Assembly (NCBI GenBank): GCA_004297005.1
Contig: SCVA01000013.1
Span: forward strand, 54,556 to 118,555
DNA: 64,000 nt
Reading direction: 5' to 3'
Source of the DNA: Nevskiaceae bacterium
GTDB taxonomy: Bacteria; Pseudomonadota; Gammaproteobacteria; Nevskiales; Nevskiaceae
The notes under the pieces were generated by a model. It was not told the origin of the DNA. It did not search any database and worked only from the letters and a program-made list of their open reading frames with translations. The translations under genes and the position numbers were made by a program. Shown piece after piece: positions 26,922-37,682 of this stretch (positions are counted from its first letter, which is position 1; every line of letters starts with the position of its first letter).

Positions 26922-27572
26922 ATGAAACTGGTGATCGGCAACAAGAACTACTCGTCCTGGTCGCTGCGCCCCTGGCTGCTGATGCGGGCGCTGGATCTCC
27001 CCTTCGAGGAGGAGCTGGTCCCGCTCTACCGGGAAGACTCCAAATCCCGGCTGCTGCAGCACGCGCCCTCCGGCCGGGTGCCGGTGCTGCACGACGGCGA
27101 GCTGGTGGTATGGGACTCCCTGGCGATCATCGAATACCTCGCCGAGCAGTACCCGGGGGTCGCGGTCTGGCCGCGAGACACCGAGGCGCGCGCGCATGCG
27201 CGCAGCGTCTGCGCCGAAATGCACTCCGGCTTCACCGCCCTGCGCAGCCACATGCCGATGAACTGCCGCGCCTCGCATCCCGGCAAGGGCCAGACGCCAG
27301 CGGTGCTCGCCGACATCGCCCGCATCGATGAAATCTGGGAGGACTGCCGCCGGCGCCATGGGCTGGAAGGCCCGTATCTGTTCGGCGAGTTCAGCGCCGC
27401 CGACGCCTTTTTTGCGCCGGTGGTGACGCGCTTTGTCACCTACCAGGTGCCGCTCTCCGAAGTCAGCGACGAGTACGTGGAAACCATGCGCAGCCTGCCG
27501 GCCTTGCAGGAGTGGTACACCGCCGCGCTGCAGGAAACCGAGCGCATCGAGGCCAGCGAACCCTACGCCTGA
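26922..27572 (+). CDS. Glutathione S-transferase family protein
   Basis: A 216-aa two-domain protein: an N-terminal thioredoxin fold (residues about 1-80: IGNKNYSSWSLRPWLL, GRVPVLHDG, VWDSLAIIEYLAEQYP) and an all-helical C-terminal domain (about 90-205). The SGRVPVLHDGELVVWDS stretch supplies the glutathione-binding cis-Pro and Asp/Ser. The substrate is unknown. GGAG lies six bases before the ATG. A TATAAA at 26857-26862 may be its -10 box. It follows the structured repeat and is monocistronic. Confidence 0.9.
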   Translation: MKLVIGNKNYSSWSLRPWLLMRALDLPFEEELVPLYREDSKSRLLQHAPSGRVPVLHDGELVVWDSLAIIEYLAEQYPGVAVWPRDTEARAHARSVCAEMHSGFTALRSHMPMNCRASHPGKGQTPAVLADIARIDEIWEDCRRRHGLEGPYLFGEFSAADAFFAPVVTRFVTYQVPLSEVSDEYVETMRSLPALQEWYTAALQETERIEASEPYA

Positions 27573-27643
27573 GGTGCGGCCGGCGCAGGGAATGGTGCCA
27601 TCCAGGGCAGGCTATCGCCATTGCGTGTTATATCTTCTGATGC

Positions 27644-27653
27644 GCAATATTGC
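27644..27653. promoter_or_regulatory. Palindrome in the toxin-antitoxin promoter region (candidate operator)
   Basis: A perfect 10-base palindrome GCAATATTGC lies 34 bases upstream of the antitoxin ATG, in a locally AT-rich stretch with TTGCAC and TCTAAA as weak -35/-10 candidates. Autoregulation by the Xre antitoxin is typical of the family; assignment to this site is an inference. Confidence 0.4.
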
Positions 27654-27687
27654 ACTCTGCAAGCCGGGCATCTAAAGTGCACCTGCC

Positions 27688-28113
27688 ATGACCGCGCTAT
27701 CCCCATCCAGTCCAGCTGCGACCCTCGCTGCCGACACCAGCCGACGCGATTCCAACGGCCTGCGCGCGGTGCTGGCCATCCTCGACAGCTGGCAGCTCAG
27801 CGCCAGCCAGGCCAGCACCCTGCTTGGAGCCAAGGAGCGCACCTACTATCACTGGCGCAAGCAGGTCAGCGGCGGCGGCCAGTTGTCGGCGCCACTGCCA
27901 CGCGACACGCTGGAGCGGCTGTCATATCTGCTGGGCATCTGGAAAGCGCTGCACATCCTGCTGCCCGATGAAGCCGCCGCAGGCGCCTGGGTAAGGCGGG
28001 CAAACACCGCGCCCGGCTTCGGAGGGAATACGGCCCTGGCCCGCATGCTTGCGGGAAATGTTGCCGATCTCGCATTTGTGCGAAATTACCTCGACGGCCA
28101 GCGGGGCCACTGA
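27688..28113 (+). CDS. Xre-type antitoxin of a RES-Xre (MbcA/ParS-like) module
   Basis: A 141-aa protein with an N-terminal helix-turn-helix-like segment (residues about 25-60: LDSWQLSASQASTLLGAKERTYYHWRK) and a C-terminal toxin-binding domain (about 90-140) ending in the characteristic pattern ARMLAGNVADLAFVRNYLDG. It would bind and block the RES toxin and repress its own promoter. No Shine-Dalgarno precedes the ATG. The gene ends three bases before the toxin start codon, so translation is likely coupled. Confidence 0.88.
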   Translation: MTALSPSSPAATLAADTSRRDSNGLRAVLAILDSWQLSASQASTLLGAKERTYYHWRKQVSGGGQLSAPLPRDTLERLSYLLGIWKALHILLPDEAAAGAWVRRANTAPGFGGNTALARMLAGNVADLAFVRNYLDGQRGH

Positions 28114-28116
28114 GCC

Positions 28117-28803
28117 ATGCCCCTGATGCCGGCCATGGCGCCCTGGCTGCCGGACGCCCGTCGCCTACACCGCATCATCCCCTCGCGCTTCCCGCCCGTG
28201 GGTGTGTTCGATGCCATCGCCTCCACCGAGGCCCTGGCCGATCTTTACGAGATCGAGGCGCTTACCAATGACCGGCTGCGCTCGGAACTGGGCCAGCTGC
28301 ACCTGCTGCCGCCCAAGGACTGGCTAAGCGGCCCAGGCACCACGCCGATCATGGCCGCCTTCACTCATCCCTCTCCCGGCCGCTTCGGCGACGGCAGTTA
28401 CGGCGTGCTCTACGCGGCCCGCGACGAGAACACCGCTATCCGCGAAACCGTCTACCACCGCGAGCGCTTCCTGGCCGCCACCCAGGAACCACCGATCCGC
28501 CTGGATATGCGCCGCTACGTCGTCGACCTCGCCCAGCCCTTGCTGGACGGCCGCGCAGCCTTACGCGGCACCGCGGCCATGAACCCGGTCGATTACGCCG
28601 CCGGACAAGCGCTCGGCCGTGAACTACAGGCCCAAGGTGCCTGGGGCCTATTTTTCCCCAGCATCCGCCTGCCTGGCGGCGAGTGCGCGGCGATCTTCCG
28701 CGCCCCGGCGCTGCAGCCTCCCATGCTGCAAGCCAGTCATTACCACTATCACTGGGATGGTCGACGCATCCATTTCGTCGAGCGCGCGGAGCAGGTGATG
28801 TAG
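28117..28803 (+). CDS. RES domain toxin (NAD-targeting)
   Basis: A 228-aa RES domain protein. Typical elements are the early Arg-rich RRLHRIIPSRFPP, the GRFGDGSYGVLYAARDENTAIRET block with its Gly, Tyr and Glu, the HRERF motif, and a late Asn/Ser-containing region (NPVDYAAGQALGREL). RES toxins consume or phosphorolyse NAD+, or ADP-ribosylate a target when their Xre partner is lost; which activity applies here cannot be read from sequence. It sits immediately after its antitoxin. Confidence 0.88.
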   Translation: MPLMPAMAPWLPDARRLHRIIPSRFPPVGVFDAIASTEALADLYEIEALTNDRLRSELGQLHLLPPKDWLSGPGTTPIMAAFTHPSPGRFGDGSYGVLYAARDENTAIRETVYHRERFLAATQEPPIRLDMRRYVVDLAQPLLDGRAALRGTAAMNPVDYAAGQALGRELQAQGAWGLFFPSIRLPGGECAAIFRAPALQPPMLQASHYHYHWDGRRIHFVERAEQVM

Positions 28804-28837
28804 AAAGACCGGCCGCTACCCGGAGTCCGGCCGCCCT

Positions 28838-29620
28838 CTACCCCACCCGCACCGCCAGCATGCTGATCGAGCCCATCTCGACGCCATCGACGACGATCTC
28901 CGCCGTCTCGCAGGGGCGCTGTGCGCCCAGCACCGGCAGCAGCGGCCAGTAGTGCTCGGTGGTGGGCACCGATAGCCGGCCGGCCTCGCCCTGACTGCGC
29001 CAGTCGATCAGCGCCGGGTGGTCCCCTGAGACGATCCCTGCCCGCGCCCAGTCGTTGAACTGCGCGGCCCAGCCGTAGGCCGCACCGCCCTGCCAGTTGA
29101 GCGTGCGCAGGTTGTGCACGACGTTGCCGCTGCCAAGGATCAGCACGCCTTCTTCGCGCAGCGCAGCCAGCTTCTGGCCCAGCGCGTAGTGGAAGGCTTC
29201 CGGCTGGCTGGCGTCGAGGCTCAGTTGCAGCACTGGCACCTCGGCATCCGGGAACAGGTGCACCAGTACCGACCAGGCGCCGTGGTCCAGTCCCCAGGAC
29301 TGATCCTGCGCCACGGGCAGCGGTGCCAGCAGTTCGGCCACGCGGGCCGCCAGTGCCGGCGCGCCCGGTGCCGGGTACTGCACCGCGAACAACTCGCGCG
29401 GGAAGCCGCCGAAGTCGTGGATGGTGCGCGGCTGCGGCATGGCGGTGACCGCCAGCCCTCGGGTCAGCCAATGGGCGGAAATGCACAGCACCGCCTTCGG
29501 TCGCGGCAGCGATTCGCCCAGCGCCCGCCAGGCTTCGGTGTAGGCATTGCGCTCCAGGGCATTCATCGGCGAACCGTGGCCGATGAACAGCGCGGGCATG
29601 AGGGCGGCGGACTGGGACAT
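28838..29620 (-). CDS. ygiD: 4,5-DOPA dioxygenase extradiol-like (LigB/YgiD family)
   Basis: A 260-aa class III extradiol dioxygenase-like protein. Candidate metal-binding residues are visible in FIGHGSPMNALE, SAHWLTRG, IHDFGGFP and GLDHGAWSVLVHLFPDA. The overall length and motif order match the YgiD/DodA group. Physiological substrates of bacterial members are mostly unknown. It is convergent with the RES toxin gene (34 bases apart). Confidence 0.88.
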   Translation of the reverse strand: MSQSAALMPALFIGHGSPMNALERNAYTEAWRALGESLPRPKAVLCISAHWLTRGLAVTAMPQPRTIHDFGGFPRELFAVQYPAPGAPALAARVAELLAPLPVAQDQSWGLDHGAWSVLVHLFPDAEVPVLQLSLDASQPEAFHYALGQKLAALREEGVLILGSGNVVHNLRTLNWQGGAAYGWAAQFNDWARAGIVSGDHPALIDWRSQGEAGRLSVPTTEHYWPLLPVLGAQRPCETAEIVVDGVEMGSISMLAVRVG

Positions 29621-29664
29621 AAGGCTTCCTCGGGATCGGACTAACCCAAGCTGGGGGCGCGCGC

Positions 29665-29973
29665 TCAGTTTTCAGCGGCCGGCTTGCGCTCGCTATGACC
29701 CAGATCGCGTTCCGGCGCGATGCGGTCGCGCAGGCGCTGCTTGAGCACCGCCAGATCAGGGAAACCGCCATCGGCCTTGCGGTCGCAAAGCAGCTCGCCA
29801 TCCAGCTTGACGCAGAACACCCCGCCCTGCCCGGGTTTCAGCGCCACCTCGCCCAGTTCCTCGGCGAAGGTGGTCAGCAGCTCCTGCGCGACCCAGCCGG
29901 CGCGCAGCAGCCAGCGGCACTGGGTGCAGTACTCGATCTCGACACGAGGGCGGGGCTGGGCGAGGTCGGACAT
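29665..29973 (-). CDS. SelT/SelW/SelH (Rdx) family thioredoxin-like protein
   Basis: A 102-aa protein with the N-terminal redox motif CTQC (residues 16-19) in the pattern VEIEYCTQCRWLLRAGW, then a thioredoxin-like strand-helix array (GGVFCVKLDGELL). This is the cysteine version of the selenoprotein W family; no in-frame TGA for selenocysteine is needed. Its function is probably redox or glutathione linked. It lies 15 bases downstream of murA and may be read through from it. Confidence 0.85.
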   Translation of the reverse strand: MSDLAQPRPRVEIEYCTQCRWLLRAGWVAQELLTTFAEELGEVALKPGQGGVFCVKLDGELLCDRKADGGFPDLAVLKQRLRDRIAPERDLGHSERKPAAEN

Positions 29974-29988
29974 GGCCCGCTCGGCAGC

Positions 29989-32268
<2,280 letters not shown>

Positions 32269-32272
<4 letters not shown>

Positions 32273-33210
32273 CTGGTCGGCTCCAGCGACGCGTCACCAC
32301 GCGTCAGTTCGATGAAGATGTCTTCCAGATCCGGCTCGCGGGTGTGCACATCCTCGATGGCGAGGCCGGCATTGCGCAGGGCATCGAACACGCCGCCGAT
32401 GGGGTTGGCCTTCACGTCCAGCTTCAGCTCGACCACACCCTCGGCCTCGCTGGCGACGAGACCACGCAGGCTCTCCGGCAGCAGGCCACCGTTGGCGAGC
32501 TTGAGCCTTAGGAAGCGGAAGGGATGGCGCGCCAGCAACTGCGCGGTGGGCTCCAGCGCCTTGACCTCGCCCTTGTCGAGGATGGCGATGCGGCTGCACA
32601 TCTCCTGCGCCTCTTCGAGATAGTGGGTGGTCAGCACCACGGTCGTGCCCTGCGAGTGCAGGTCGCGCATGAAGCTCCACAGGGTACGGCGCAGTTCGAC
32701 ATCGACGCCGGCGGTGGGCTCGTCGAGGATCACCACCGGCGGCTTGTGCACCAGTGCCTGGGCGATCAGCACGCGGCGCTTCATGCCACCGGACAGCGCG
32801 CGCATCGAGGCGCCGCGCTTGGCCTTGAGGTCGAGCCGCTCCAGCATCTCGTCGATCCAGGGCCAGACCTCCTCGCCGCAGCCGTAGTAGCCGGCCTGGA
32901 TGCGCAGCATGTCGACGACGTTGAAGAAGGGGTCGAACACCAGCTCCTGCGGCACCACGCCAAGCTGCCGGCGGGCGGTGCGGAAGTCCGCCACGGTGTC
33001 GTGGCCCAGCACCGCCACCCGACCGGAGCTGGCGCGGGTGAGGCCGGCGATGATGCTGATGAGGGTGGACTTGCCGGCGCCGTTGGGGCCGAGTAGGCCG
33101 AAGAACTCGCCGCGCCGGATGCTGAAGCTGACGCCCTTGAGCGCCTGCAGCGAACCATAGGATTTGCGGACCTCGTCGATGACGAGCGCGTCCGGGGAGG
33201 GGGTATTCAT
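32269..33210 (-). CDS. ABC transporter ATP-binding protein (YadG-like)
   Basis: The 313-aa ATPase partner of the ABC-2 permease. Walker A GPNGAGKST lies near residue 45, the signature ALSGGMKRR near 143, and Walker B VVILDEPTAGVD follows. A C-terminal extension of about 85 residues is typical of this class. The start at 33210 follows a TATAAT -10 box by only about ten bases and lacks a Shine-Dalgarno, suggesting a leaderless message. The frame is open upstream but crosses the promoter and photolyase antisense. Confidence 0.93.
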
Positions 33211-33220
33211 TTCGGCGCGG

Positions 33221-33226
33221 ATTATA
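33221..33226 (-). promoter_or_regulatory. -10 element for the ABC transporter-bolA-murA unit
   Basis: Perfect TATAAT on the minus strand. Initiation about seven bases downstream would fall near 33214, four bases before the ATG at 33210. No clear -35 is visible. Confidence 0.5.
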
Positions 33227-33288
33227 CGGGGCCGGGGTCCAGGACTCGCGGCGCATCCAGACCTTTTAAGCTTGCGTAGACCGTCCCT

Positions 33289-34752
33289 ATGACCACCCCC
33301 GATACCGCCATCGTCTGGCTGCGCCGCGACCTGCGGCTGGCCGACCAGCCCGCCCTCCACGCCGCCACCCAGCGCCACGCCCGGGTGCTGCCGCTGTATC
33401 TGCACGCCCCGGAGGAGGAGGCGCCCTGGGCACCCGGCGCGGCCAGCCGCTGGTGGCTGCACCACTCCCTGAGCTGCCTGGGCGAGCGGCTGGCGGCGCT
33501 GGGCAGCCCGCTGCTGATCCGCCGCGGACCCAGCCTGGAGGCGCTGCGGACGCTGGTCCGCGAAACCGGCGCCGGGGCGGTGTACTGGACCCGCCTCTAC
33601 GAGCCCGCCGCCCTCGCCCGCGACCGGGCGGTGAAGGAGGCCCTGCGCGCCGACGGCCTGCTGGCCGAGAGCTTCAACGCCGCGCTGCTGCACGAACCCT
33701 GGGAACTGAAGACCGGCGCCGGCGAGCCCTATCGCGTGTTCACGCCGTTCTGGCGCAATGCCGAGGCCCGGCTGGACCACCTGCCTGCTCCGCTGCCGGC
33801 GCCCGAGCACCTGCGCCCGCCGGCAACCAGCCTGCGCGGCCTGGCGCTCGCCGAGCTGGAGCTGCTGCCGCGCATCCCCTGGGACCAGGGCTTCCACCCG
33901 CTCTGGACGCCAGGCGAGCCCGACGCCCGGCGACGCCTGGAGCAGTTCACCGCCGACGCCATCGGCCGCTACACGACGCAGCGCGACCAGCCGGCCGCAA
34001 GCGCCACCTCGGGTCTGTCTCCGCACCTGCACTTCGGCGAACTGAGCCCGCGCAGCGCCCTGGTGGCGGCCCGCGAAGCCGCCCGCGCCGCCAGCCCCGG
34101 CTGGCTAGCCAGCGCTGAGCACTTTGTCCGCGAACTAGGCTGGCGGGAGTTCTCGCACCACCTCCTGTTCCACTATCCGCACACCACGGACGCGCCGATG
34201 CACGAGCGTTTCGCCGCCTTCCCCTGGCGCGCGCCGGAGGACTACGCGGCCGATCTCGCCGCCTGGCAGCGCGGCCGTACCGGCATCCCCATCGTCGATG
34301 CCGGCCTGCGTGAGCTCTGGGACACCGGCTGGATGCACAACCGCGTGCGGATGATCTGCGCCAGCCTGCTGACCAAGAACCTGCTGATCCCCTGGCAGGA
34401 GGGCGCGCGCTGGTTCTGGGACACCTTGGTCGATGCCTCGCTGCCACAGAACAGCCTGGGCTGGCAGTGGACCGCCGGCTGCGGCGCCGACGCCGCGCCC
34501 TACTTCCGCATCTTCAACCCGGTATTGCAGGGCGAGAAGTTCGATCCAGAGGGCAACTACACCCGGCACTGGCTGCCGGAGCTTGCCAAGCTGCCCGACA
34601 AGTTCCTACATCGCCCCTGGGAGGCTCCCTCCGAGATTCGCCGCGCCGCCGGCATCGGTCTCGACAGCGTCTACGCGAAGCCGATCGTCGACCTCGGCCG
34701 CTCACGCGACCGGGCGCTGGCCGCCTACGCGCGCATCAAGGCGGTGAACTGA
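33289..34752 (+). CDS. phrB: Deoxyribodipyrimidine photo-lyase (class I)
   Basis: Light-driven repair of cyclobutane pyrimidine dimers. The 487-aa protein has an N-terminal antenna-binding Rossmann domain (TAIVWLRRDLRLADQPAL) and a C-terminal FAD domain with LGWREFSHHLLFHYP, MHNRVRMICASLLTKNL, WFWDTLVDASLPQNSLGWQW (the conserved Trp/Asn segment) and YFRIFNPVLQGEKFDPEG. Length and motifs indicate a real CPD photolyase rather than a cryptochrome, though DASH/other subfamilies cannot be fully excluded. It diverges from the ABC transporter promoter. Confidence 0.95.
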   Translation: MTTPDTAIVWLRRDLRLADQPALHAATQRHARVLPLYLHAPEEEAPWAPGAASRWWLHHSLSCLGERLAALGSPLLIRRGPSLEALRTLVRETGAGAVYWTRLYEPAALARDRAVKEALRADGLLAESFNAALLHEPWELKTGAGEPYRVFTPFWRNAEARLDHLPAPLPAPEHLRPPATSLRGLALAELELLPRIPWDQGFHPLWTPGEPDARRRLEQFTADAIGRYTTQRDQPAASATSGLSPHLHFGELSPRSALVAAREAARAASPGWLASAEHFVRELGWREFSHHLLFHYPHTTDAPMHERFAAFPWRAPEDYAADLAAWQRGRTGIPIVDAGLRELWDTGWMHNRVRMICASLLTKNLLIPWQEGARWFWDTLVDASLPQNSLGWQWTAGCGADAAPYFRIFNPVLQGEKFDPEGNYTRHWLPELAKLPDKFLHRPWEAPSEIRRAAGIGLDSVYAKPIVDLGRSRDRALAAYARIKAVN

Positions 34753-34853
34753 GCCAGGCCAGCCTGCAACCTTCAGCCCGCGCCAGGCTCCTGGCTCGCT
34801 ACCCGCTGCCGGTCGATGCGGCTGAGGCTACGACGACGTCCAACGCGCCGGTC

Positions 34854-35049
34854 CTCTCCGGCATCGTCGCCAAGGTCCCGACCATCACAAGCCACCAGTG
34901 CCCGAACTGCGGCTACGTCTACGACGAAGCGGTCGGCTGCGAGCACGAGGGCTTTCCCGCCGGCGCCCGCTGGGCGCAACTCCCCCGAAAGCGGGCAGTG
35001 CCCGCAGTGCGCGGTGAGGGAGAAGCCGGATTTCAGGGCGCTGGGGTAA
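34854..35049 (+). pseudogene. Rubredoxin remnant, split by a frameshift
   Basis: The first half reads, in one frame, HQCPNCGYVYDEAVGCEHEG then FPAGARWAQLP, which is the first CxxC knuckle and loop of rubredoxin. The second half, ESGQCPQC then AVREKPDFRALG and TAA at 35047-35049, is in another frame. Removing one C from the run at 34982-34986 joins them into a complete rubredoxin with both Cys pairs. No start codon precedes the first half in frame. It is either decayed or carries a homopolymer sequencing error. It follows phrB by about 100 bases. Confidence 0.75.
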
Positions 35050-35085
35050 AACGCGGTTCGGTCAGATGACCGGCCCTTCGGAGGT

Positions 35086-35114
35086 CGCCCGTGGCTCAGC
35101 AACGGGCGGCTTTC
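35086..35114 (+). terminator. Possible terminator after the rubredoxin remnant
   Basis: A 7-bp stem (35086-35092 with 35102-35108), nine-base loop and GCTTTCTGCTT tail. It is a weak but suitably placed terminator for phrB/rubredoxin transcription. The DNA from here to 35297 has lower GC than the flanks and no supported gene. Confidence 0.35.
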
Positions 35115-35297
35115 TGCTTACTGCGAGAAAAGAATTCGCTCGAACCGCGTCGACCAAGGGCGAAAATGTGCCAGGAGCGGCCGTTCGTGCCCGGATTCAA
35201 TATTGCTTCCCCTACGTAGTCGAGGCAGCATCATCGCAAGGCGTTTGAATCGCCCGGACAAACAATCAAAAGAGGATGGATTCAAACCAAATCCAAC

Positions 35298-36062
35298 ATG
35301 CTGAAGCGCGACAAAGTGATAACCCTGCTTAACCTCGGCGGATGGTCCTCGCTGGCGCTTTACGCAGTGTGCATGCTCATTTACCCGTGGATCGACGGCG
35401 GCTTTAGCTGGGTTCATCTTCAGGATGTGTGGGACCGCTGGCAGGGCTTGAACGTTGGAATGTTGGCGTTCCTCTCTAGCGCCATCGCCTTCAATATTTC
35501 GCGCTTTAACGCAGAGAAACAGCGGGAAAGAGATTTTCTAGCCTCTCAAGCATTCCTTCCCGCGGCGTTGAGTGAATTGGTCTCGTACTTCAAGGGAAGC
35601 GCTTCCATTTTCTTGAAAGGATGGAAAGCCGAGCCCGGCCGACGACCAGACTTCGTTGTTCCTCAAGCGCCCCAGGAATACAAAGCCGTGTTTCAAGAAT
35701 GTATTCGTCATGCGACGCCGGTCGTGGGCGACTTCCTTTCACGAATACTCGTGGCGATGCAGATACATGAGGCTCGCCTTCGAGGTTACCTCTCTCAAGA
35801 CAGCGACCACTTCACGCCTCAGAGGCACAACCTCATTACCTATCTATACCGCTTAGGGGAGCTTCAGGCACTTGTAAACAAGCTGTTCCCATTCGCGAGA
35901 AACATGGAAGAGTTCGACGCGGCACCGCTGGTATGGGATGACTTCGATACTGCCTATGGGAACTTGGATATTTGGGAGGACGAGATCCGGATTGACGGAG
36001 AGCTAGACCTCGTGGGGTTCACCCAGCGAGCAATCGAGAGAAATCGGCATAAAGACACATAG
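35298..36062 (+). CDS. Hypothetical membrane protein, lower-GC orphan
   Basis: A 254-aa protein of no recognised family. Two hydrophobic segments (about residues 10-32 and 50-68) form a hairpin anchor. The remaining 185 residues are soluble, charged and probably helical, rich in aromatic residues near the C-terminus (LVWDDFDTAYGNLDIWEDEI). The gene and about 200 upstream bases use noticeably more A/T, including wobble-position A/T codons, than all neighbours. This suggests horizontal acquisition. No Shine-Dalgarno lies at normal spacing (GAGG is about 20 bases upstream). No mobility gene is adjacent. Confidence 0.7.
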   Translation: MLKRDKVITLLNLGGWSSLALYAVCMLIYPWIDGGFSWVHLQDVWDRWQGLNVGMLAFLSSAIAFNISRFNAEKQRERDFLASQAFLPAALSELVSYFKGSASIFLKGWKAEPGRRPDFVVPQAPQEYKAVFQECIRHATPVVGDFLSRILVAMQIHEARLRGYLSQDSDHFTPQRHNLITYLYRLGELQALVNKLFPFARNMEEFDAAPLVWDDFDTAYGNLDIWEDEIRIDGELDLVGFTQRAIERNRHKDT

Positions 36063-36166
36063 CTATGTAATCAAGCCGACGCATCCGCACTGCGTGCAAA
36101 TGCGCAGCTGAAAACGGCGTTCGCCACGGTCTGCTCTGGGCTGAATCCGAAAAGCCCTGCAGCTAT

Positions 36167-37213
36167 CTAGCTCGAAAACTGCAACCCCGGCGTCGACTTC
36201 GACAGCGCCAGTTCGTCGGGCGTCATATCCACCGCCACCTCCGCGAACAGCGGCGTGCTGAGGTAGCGTTCGCCGGTATCCGGCAGCATGCAGAGAATGT
36301 TCGCGCCCTTAGCAGCCTCGGCGGCTACGCGCAGCGCGCCGACAAACGTCGCGCCGCCGCTGATGCCGGTGAAGATGCCTTCCTTCTGCGCCAGCTCCTG
36401 CGAGGCCTTGATGGCTTCCGGGCCGGGGATGGCCAGCACGCGGTCGATGCGTCCGGTGGCCATGACTTCGGCGGTGATCTTGGGGATGAAGTCCGGCGTC
36501 CAGCCCTGGATGGGATGCGGCTTGAAGGCGCCGTGCGGTGAGGACGGCGAACCATCCGCATTGCGGGCCTGCTCCTGGCCGCTGGCCAGCAGCGGCGCGT
36601 CCGCGGGCTCGCAGACGACGATGCGGGTCTCGGGCTTTTCGCGGGCCAGCACGCGGGAAACACCATTGAGCGTGCCGCCGGTGCCGTAGCCGGTCACCCA
36701 GTAGTCGAGCTTTTCGCCAGCGAAGTCGGCGAGGATTTCGCGCGCCGTGGTGCGCTCGTGCATGGCCGGGTTGGCTTCGTTTTCAAACTGGCGCGTCAGG
36801 AACCAGCCGTGCGCCTCGGCCAGCTCGATGGCCTTCTGCACCATGCCGTAGCCACGGCCGGCAGCGGGCGTGAGCACGACCTTGGCGCCCAAGAAGCGCA
36901 TCAGCCGCCGACGCTCGACGCTGAACTGCTCGGCCATCGTCACCACCAGCGGGTAGCCCTTGGCGGCGCAGACCATGGCGAGGCCAATGCCGGTGTTGCC
37001 GCTGGTGGCCTCGATCACGGTCTGGCCGGGCTTGAGCGCGCCGGATTTCTCGGCGGCCTCAATCACGCCCAGCGCCAGACGATCCTTGACCGAGCCCAGG
37101 GGGTTGAAGGCTTCGAGCTTCGCGTACAGGTTCACGCCTTCCGGCGCGAGGCGGTTGATGCGCACGACCGGCGTGTTGCCGATCGTCTCCAGGATGTTGT
37201 TGTAGCGAGCCAT
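36167..37213 (-). CDS. cysK: Cysteine synthase A (O-acetylserine sulfhydrylase)
   Basis: A PLP enzyme making cysteine from O-acetylserine and sulfide. The 348-aa product has the PLP lysine in NPLGSVKDRLALGV, the phosphate/substrate loop EATSGNTGIGLAM, GTGGTLNGVSRVL and the GISGGATFVGAL loop. The start is ATG 37213 (MARYNNILETIGNTPVVRI). A GTG nine bases upstream is possible but less likely. It is somewhat longer than E. coli CysK, with an insertion around residues 210-230 (NADGSPSSPHGAFKPHPIQG). Confidence 0.95.
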   Translation of the reverse strand: MARYNNILETIGNTPVVRINRLAPEGVNLYAKLEAFNPLGSVKDRLALGVIEAAEKSGALKPGQTVIEATSGNTGIGLAMVCAAKGYPLVVTMAEQFSVERRRLMRFLGAKVVLTPAAGRGYGMVQKAIELAEAHGWFLTRQFENEANPAMHERTTAREILADFAGEKLDYWVTGYGTGGTLNGVSRVLAREKPETRIVVCEPADAPLLASGQEQARNADGSPSSPHGAFKPHPIQGWTPDFIPKITAEVMATGRIDRVLAIPGPEAIKASQELAQKEGIFTGISGGATFVGALRVAAEAAKGANILCMLPDTGERYLSTPLFAEVAVDMTPDELALSKSTPGLQFSS

Positions 37214-37268
37214 GGCAAGCACCGGTGGAGAAGGGGTGGGCAGAGCATAGCCGGATGGGAACTGCCTG

Positions 37269-37682
37269 CTAGCGCAGCCCCATCAGCGTAGCCAGCATGT
37301 CCTTGCGTGCCGCGCCGATCTCGGCGCTGATCCGCTCGCCGGCGGCCTTGTCGCTGCCGTCGTCCCAGGCCTCGAAGTCGGCCTTCCAGCGCACCTGCAA
37401 GCGCTCCGCCGCGCCGTGGGCGGGCTCGGGCAGCAGGCTGGCGAGGTCGTGGATCAGCAGCACGCGCGCCCAGCCGGTGACGTAGTCACTCTCGCCGGCA
37501 CCGTACTGGTGGCGGTCCACCAGCACCTGGAGCTGGCCCAGTTCCTCCAGCCCGCGAAAGGCGGCGTAGCGAGTGTTGCGCTGCTGCTCGCTGGTTTCGT
37601 TGCGCCAGGTGGCGTAGCCGAGGCTACCGAGCGAGACGACGAGGCTGACCAGGGCGACGCCGTATTGACGGAGGAGGTTCAT
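37269..37682 (-). CDS. Small membrane-anchored protein, function unknown
   Basis: A 137-aa protein with one N-terminal membrane segment (residues about 7-25, YGVALVSLVVSLGSLGYATW) followed by a soluble helical domain containing FRGLEELGQLQVLVDRHQYG and ending AARKDMLATLMGLR. No family was recognised. Its ATG overlaps the sirtuin stop and AGGAGG lies five bases upstream, which fixes the start and suggests coupling with the sirtuin gene. Confidence 0.72.
   Translation of the reverse strand: MNLLRQYGVALVSLVVSLGSLGYATWRNETSEQQRNTRYAAFRGLEELGQLQVLVDRHQYGAGESDYVTGWARVLLIHDLASLLPEPAHGAAERLQVRWKADFEAWDDGSDKAAGERISAEIGAARKDMLATLMGLR

Noticed and set aside
34773..35102. A 109-codon minus-strand frame after phrB
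   Set aside because: It is antisense to the rubredoxin remnant, whose cysteine motifs give the plus strand better support.
35066..35248. A 60-codon plus-strand frame in the lower-GC gap
   Set aside because: No Shine-Dalgarno and no recognisable features, and it overlaps a hairpin; probably non-coding.
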